Positions 62,248-64,000 of a stretch of DNA of 64,000 bases are shown piece after piece. This stretch comes from Paenibacillus pinistramenti (GTDB taxonomy: Bacteria; Bacillota; Bacilli; Paenibacillales; Paenibacillaceae). The translations under genes were made by a program, and so were the position numbers. Under the pieces are notes generated by a model, which had not been told where the DNA came from, searched no databases, and saw only the letters and a program-made list of their open reading frames with translations. Position 1 is the first letter of the stretch. Every line of letters begins with the position of its first letter. The stretch lies in assembly GCF_005869875.1 (NCBI RefSeq), contig NZ_VAWG01000001.1, positions 434,001 through 498,000 on the forward strand, in the 5' to 3' direction.

Positions 62248-62839
62248 AAGCTCCGCTCCTTATCATGAGTTCATAGACCGAATCCGGAACCAAATAGCGG
62301 ATGGACTGGCCTTTCTTCAGCCTGCTCCGGATCAGACTGGACGAAATGTCCACCAGCGGCATTTCCGCCAGGACAACTCCGCTCTGGATAAAGTCAGGCA
62401 GCGAATCCAGCTCCAGCATGCTTCCCGGGCGCTGCAGGCCTATAAAGGTAATCATTTCAACCAGCTCATCAATGCCTTCCCATTTCGGCAGATAGTTCAC
62501 CATGTCGGCGCCGATAATAAAATAAAAATCGATCTCCGGGTGCTCCGCACGCAGCTCTTTAATCGTATCAACGGTATAGGATATTCCGCCTCTGCGCAGC
62601 TCGATGTCCAGCGGCAGAAAGGCCGGATTACTCGCTATTGCCGCTTTAACCAGCTCAAGCCGCTGCTCACCGCTGACCCCTGCTTTGGCTTTGTGAGGGG
62701 GCAGGTGCGAAGGCATGAACCATACCTCTTCGAGGCCGTATTGATCCCTGGCCGCCTCCGCTGCAAGCAGATGCCCGGTATGAATAGGATCAAAAGCGCC
62801 GCCCATGATGCCTACTTTCTTTCTGGCCGTCATTGCCAT
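62231..62839 (-). CDS. nadD: Nicotinate-nucleotide adenylyltransferase
   Basis: NaMN adenylyltransferase of NAD synthesis. 202 residues: GIMGGAFDPIHTGHLLAAE with the HxGH motif, PSHLPPHK, DFYFIIGADMVNYLPKWEG and the C-terminal ISSSLIRSRLKKGQSIRYL (SxxxxR) motif. The ATG at 62837-62839 has GGAAAGG upstream. Confidence 0.97.
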   Translation of the reverse strand: MAMTARKKVGIMGGAFDPIHTGHLLAAEAARDQYGLEEVWFMPSHLPPHKAKAGVSGEQRLELVKAAIASNPAFLPLDIELRRGGISYTVDTIKELRAEHPEIDFYFIIGADMVNYLPKWEGIDELVEMITFIGLQRPGSMLELDSLPDFIQSGVVLAEMPLVDISSSLIRSRLKKGQSIRYLVPDSVYELMIRSGAYDIHP

Positions 62840-62853
62840 CAGCTACCTTTCCG

Positions 62854-63147
62854 TTATTTCGGCAGCTCGATCTGTTTGTATTCCCTGGACTCTTTATAGA
62901 GTACAATCGTTCTGCCAATCGTCTGTACCAGCTCTGCTCCTGAGCCTTCCGCAAGCTCCTCGGCAATCTCCTTCGGATCTTCCAGGCAGTTGTTCAGCAC
63001 GGAGACCTTGATCAGCTCTCTGCGTTCAAGCGCTTCTTCAATATTTTTAATGACGCCTTCGTTAGTGCCGCCCTTCCCTACTTGAAAGATAGGATCCAAA
63101 TGATGCGCCTGGGCGCGTAGAAAACGTTTCTGTTTACCTGTCAACAT
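62854..63147 (-). CDS. yhbY: Ribosome assembly RNA-binding protein YhbY
   Basis: CRM-domain RNA-binding protein of pre-50S assembly. 97 residues beginning MLTGKQKRFLRAQAHHLDPI; GKGG loop FQVGKGGTNEGVIKNIEEAL, and QTIGRTIVLYKESREYKQIE at the end. I prefer the ATG at 63145-63147 (GGAG 11 bases upstream) to one three codons earlier, whose Shine-Dalgarno is too close. Confidence 0.96.
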   Translation of the reverse strand: MLTGKQKRFLRAQAHHLDPIFQVGKGGTNEGVIKNIEEALERRELIKVSVLNNCLEDPKEIAEELAEGSGAELVQTIGRTIVLYKESREYKQIELPK

Positions 63148-63188
63148 GTATTTCATTGCTCCATTCTCATTTTAAAATACTGCCTCTA

Positions 63189-64000
63189 TTATACCCCAAA
63201 AGCAGCCAAAACTGCTTGTCTCATCGTTTCAGCCGGAGCCTGGCGCCCCGTCCAGAATTCAAAAGCATAGGCCCCCTGATAGACAAACATGCCCAGTCCG
63301 CCGTGAATCCGGCAGTTCCTGGCTTCCGCTTCCTGCAGCAGACGGGTCTTGAGCGGGTTGTAGATCAGATCGCTGACCACGATTCCTTCCGGAATAAGGG
63401 ACGCATCAAGCGGCGATGCACCGCTGTCCGGAAACATGCCGACCGAAGTCGTGTTGATGATAATATCCGCTTTGGCCGCAGATACTCTCAACGATTCCGA
63501 ATCCGTTCCGCACGCGGTGATCTTTCCAAGCCCGGCCCACTCCTGGGCCAGCTTGTGTGCATTTTCCAGCGTACGATTGGCAATGATGACTTCAGCCGGC
63601 TTCTCTTTAAGAAGCGCATGAACAATGCCGCGCGCTGCTCCGCCTGCGCCAAGCACAAGAACCCTCGACCCGGATAAATCCGGCACGGCTTCTTCTTTAA
63701 GAGACCGGATGTAACCGATGCCGTCCGTATTATAGCCGGTAAGAAATCCCCCGTCATTCACGATGGTATTGACCGCCCCTACCGCTTTGGCATCAGCATC
63801 AATGGCATCCAGGCAGGCCATCACATTCACTTTGTGCGGCACGGTAACATTTACTCCCCGGAAGCCTAGAGCCCGGATGCCTTCAACAGCAGCCTCCAGA
63901 TTCTCCCCTTTAACGTGCAGCGGCACATAAGACCCGGCTAGTCCAAACTCCTGCATGGCCGCATTGTGCATGACCGGAGATTTGCTCTGCCGGATCGGAT
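63189..64000 (-). CDS. aroE: Shikimate dehydrogenase (partial, N-terminus beyond the window)
   Basis: NADPH-dependent shikimate dehydrogenase. About 270 C-terminal residues are visible. The first visible codons continue in frame to the window edge (PIRQSKSPVMHNAAMQEFGL, the shikimate-binding SKSP region), so the ATG at 63969-63971 is internal, not the start. FRGVNVTVPHKVNVM carries the catalytic Lys, NTDGIGYIRSL follows, and VLVLGAGGAARGIVHALL with IANRTLENAHKL binds NADP. It leads the aroE-yhbY-nadD-yqeK-rsfS run. Confidence 0.95.
   Translation of the reverse strand, partial: PIRQSKSPVMHNAAMQEFGLAGSYVPLHVKGENLEAAVEGIRALGFRGVNVTVPHKVNVMACLDAIDADAKAVGAVNTIVNDGGFLTGYNTDGIGYIRSLKEEAVPDLSGSRVLVLGAGGAARGIVHALLKEKPAEVIIANRTLENAHKLAQEWAGLGKITACGTDSESLRVSAAKADIIINTTSVGMFPDSGASPLDASLIPEGIVVSDLIYNPLKTRLLQEAEARNCRIHGGLGMFVYQGAYAFEFWTGRQAPAETMRQAVLAAFGV

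Overview
The window is a chromosomal segment of a spore-forming, moderately GC-rich Firmicute, most probably Paenibacillus or a close relative. The evidence is the gene order, which follows the Bacillus subtilis block from aroE through comE, holA, rpsT, gpr, spoIIP, lepA, hemW, hrca-dnaK-dnaJ, prmA, rpsU, yqfCD, phoH, pgpH, ybeY, era and recO to glyQS. Spore-specific genes (gpr, spoIIP, yqfC, yqfD), T-box leaders, a CIRCE element and AGGAGG-type ribosome binding sites with many GTG/TTG starts support this. Nearly everything is on the minus strand, so it reads biologically from right (64000) to left (1). Only the Na/Pi cotransporter gene, two small genes at 32.6-33.3 kb and rpsT are on the plus strand. 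No tRNA, rRNA, CRISPR array, prophage or insertion sequence was seen.

Layout in coordinate order: 1-2.7 kb glyS (partial), glyQ with a glycine T-box, recO; 2.7-10.1 kb yqzL, era, cdd, dgkA, ybeY, pgpH, phoH, yqfD, yqfC; 10.3-11.7 kb yqeY, rpsU and a HIT-family gene; 12-24.4 kb a large DNA-end-processing block (sbcC, sbcD, addA, addB); 24.6-27.6 kb an RlmI-like rRNA methyltransferase, a Na/Pi cotransporter and a Nudix hydrolase; 27.7-31.6 kb mtaB, rsmE, a site-2 protease and prmA; 31.7-33.3 kb small poorly characterised genes; 33.5-38.8 kb the heat-shock operon hrcA-grpE-dnaK-dnaJ; 38.8-42.6 kb a GNAT acetyltransferase, hemW, lepA; 42.7-46.4 kb a YqxA-position protein, spoIIP, gpr and divergent rpsT; 46.6-49.7 kb holA and an ECF sigma/anti-sigma pair; 49.9-54 kb comEC, comEB, comEA; 54.2-57.2 kb leuS with a leucine T-box; 57.2-59.2 kb a ROK fructokinase and namA; 59.4-64 kb yqeM-like methyltransferase, cvfB, rsfS, yqeK, nadD, yhbY and aroE (partial).

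Functionally the window is mostly conserved housekeeping: translation and ribosome maturation (glyQS, leuS, era, ybeY, lepA, rsfS, yhbY, prmA, rsmE, mtaB), protein folding under HrcA/CIRCE control, recombination and repair, DNA uptake and sporulation. The more open parts are regulatory. They include a 64-bp tandem repeat in the long dnaK leader, an ECF sigma factor with a likely autoregulatory promoter and an unusual anti-sigma factor, a second ECF-type promoter before a small membrane protein, tandem operator-like repeats on the addBA and namA promoters, and a structured element between sbcC and the HIT gene. I found no obviously new multi-gene system. The sigma/anti-sigma pair and the dnaK leader are the best candidates for new biology.
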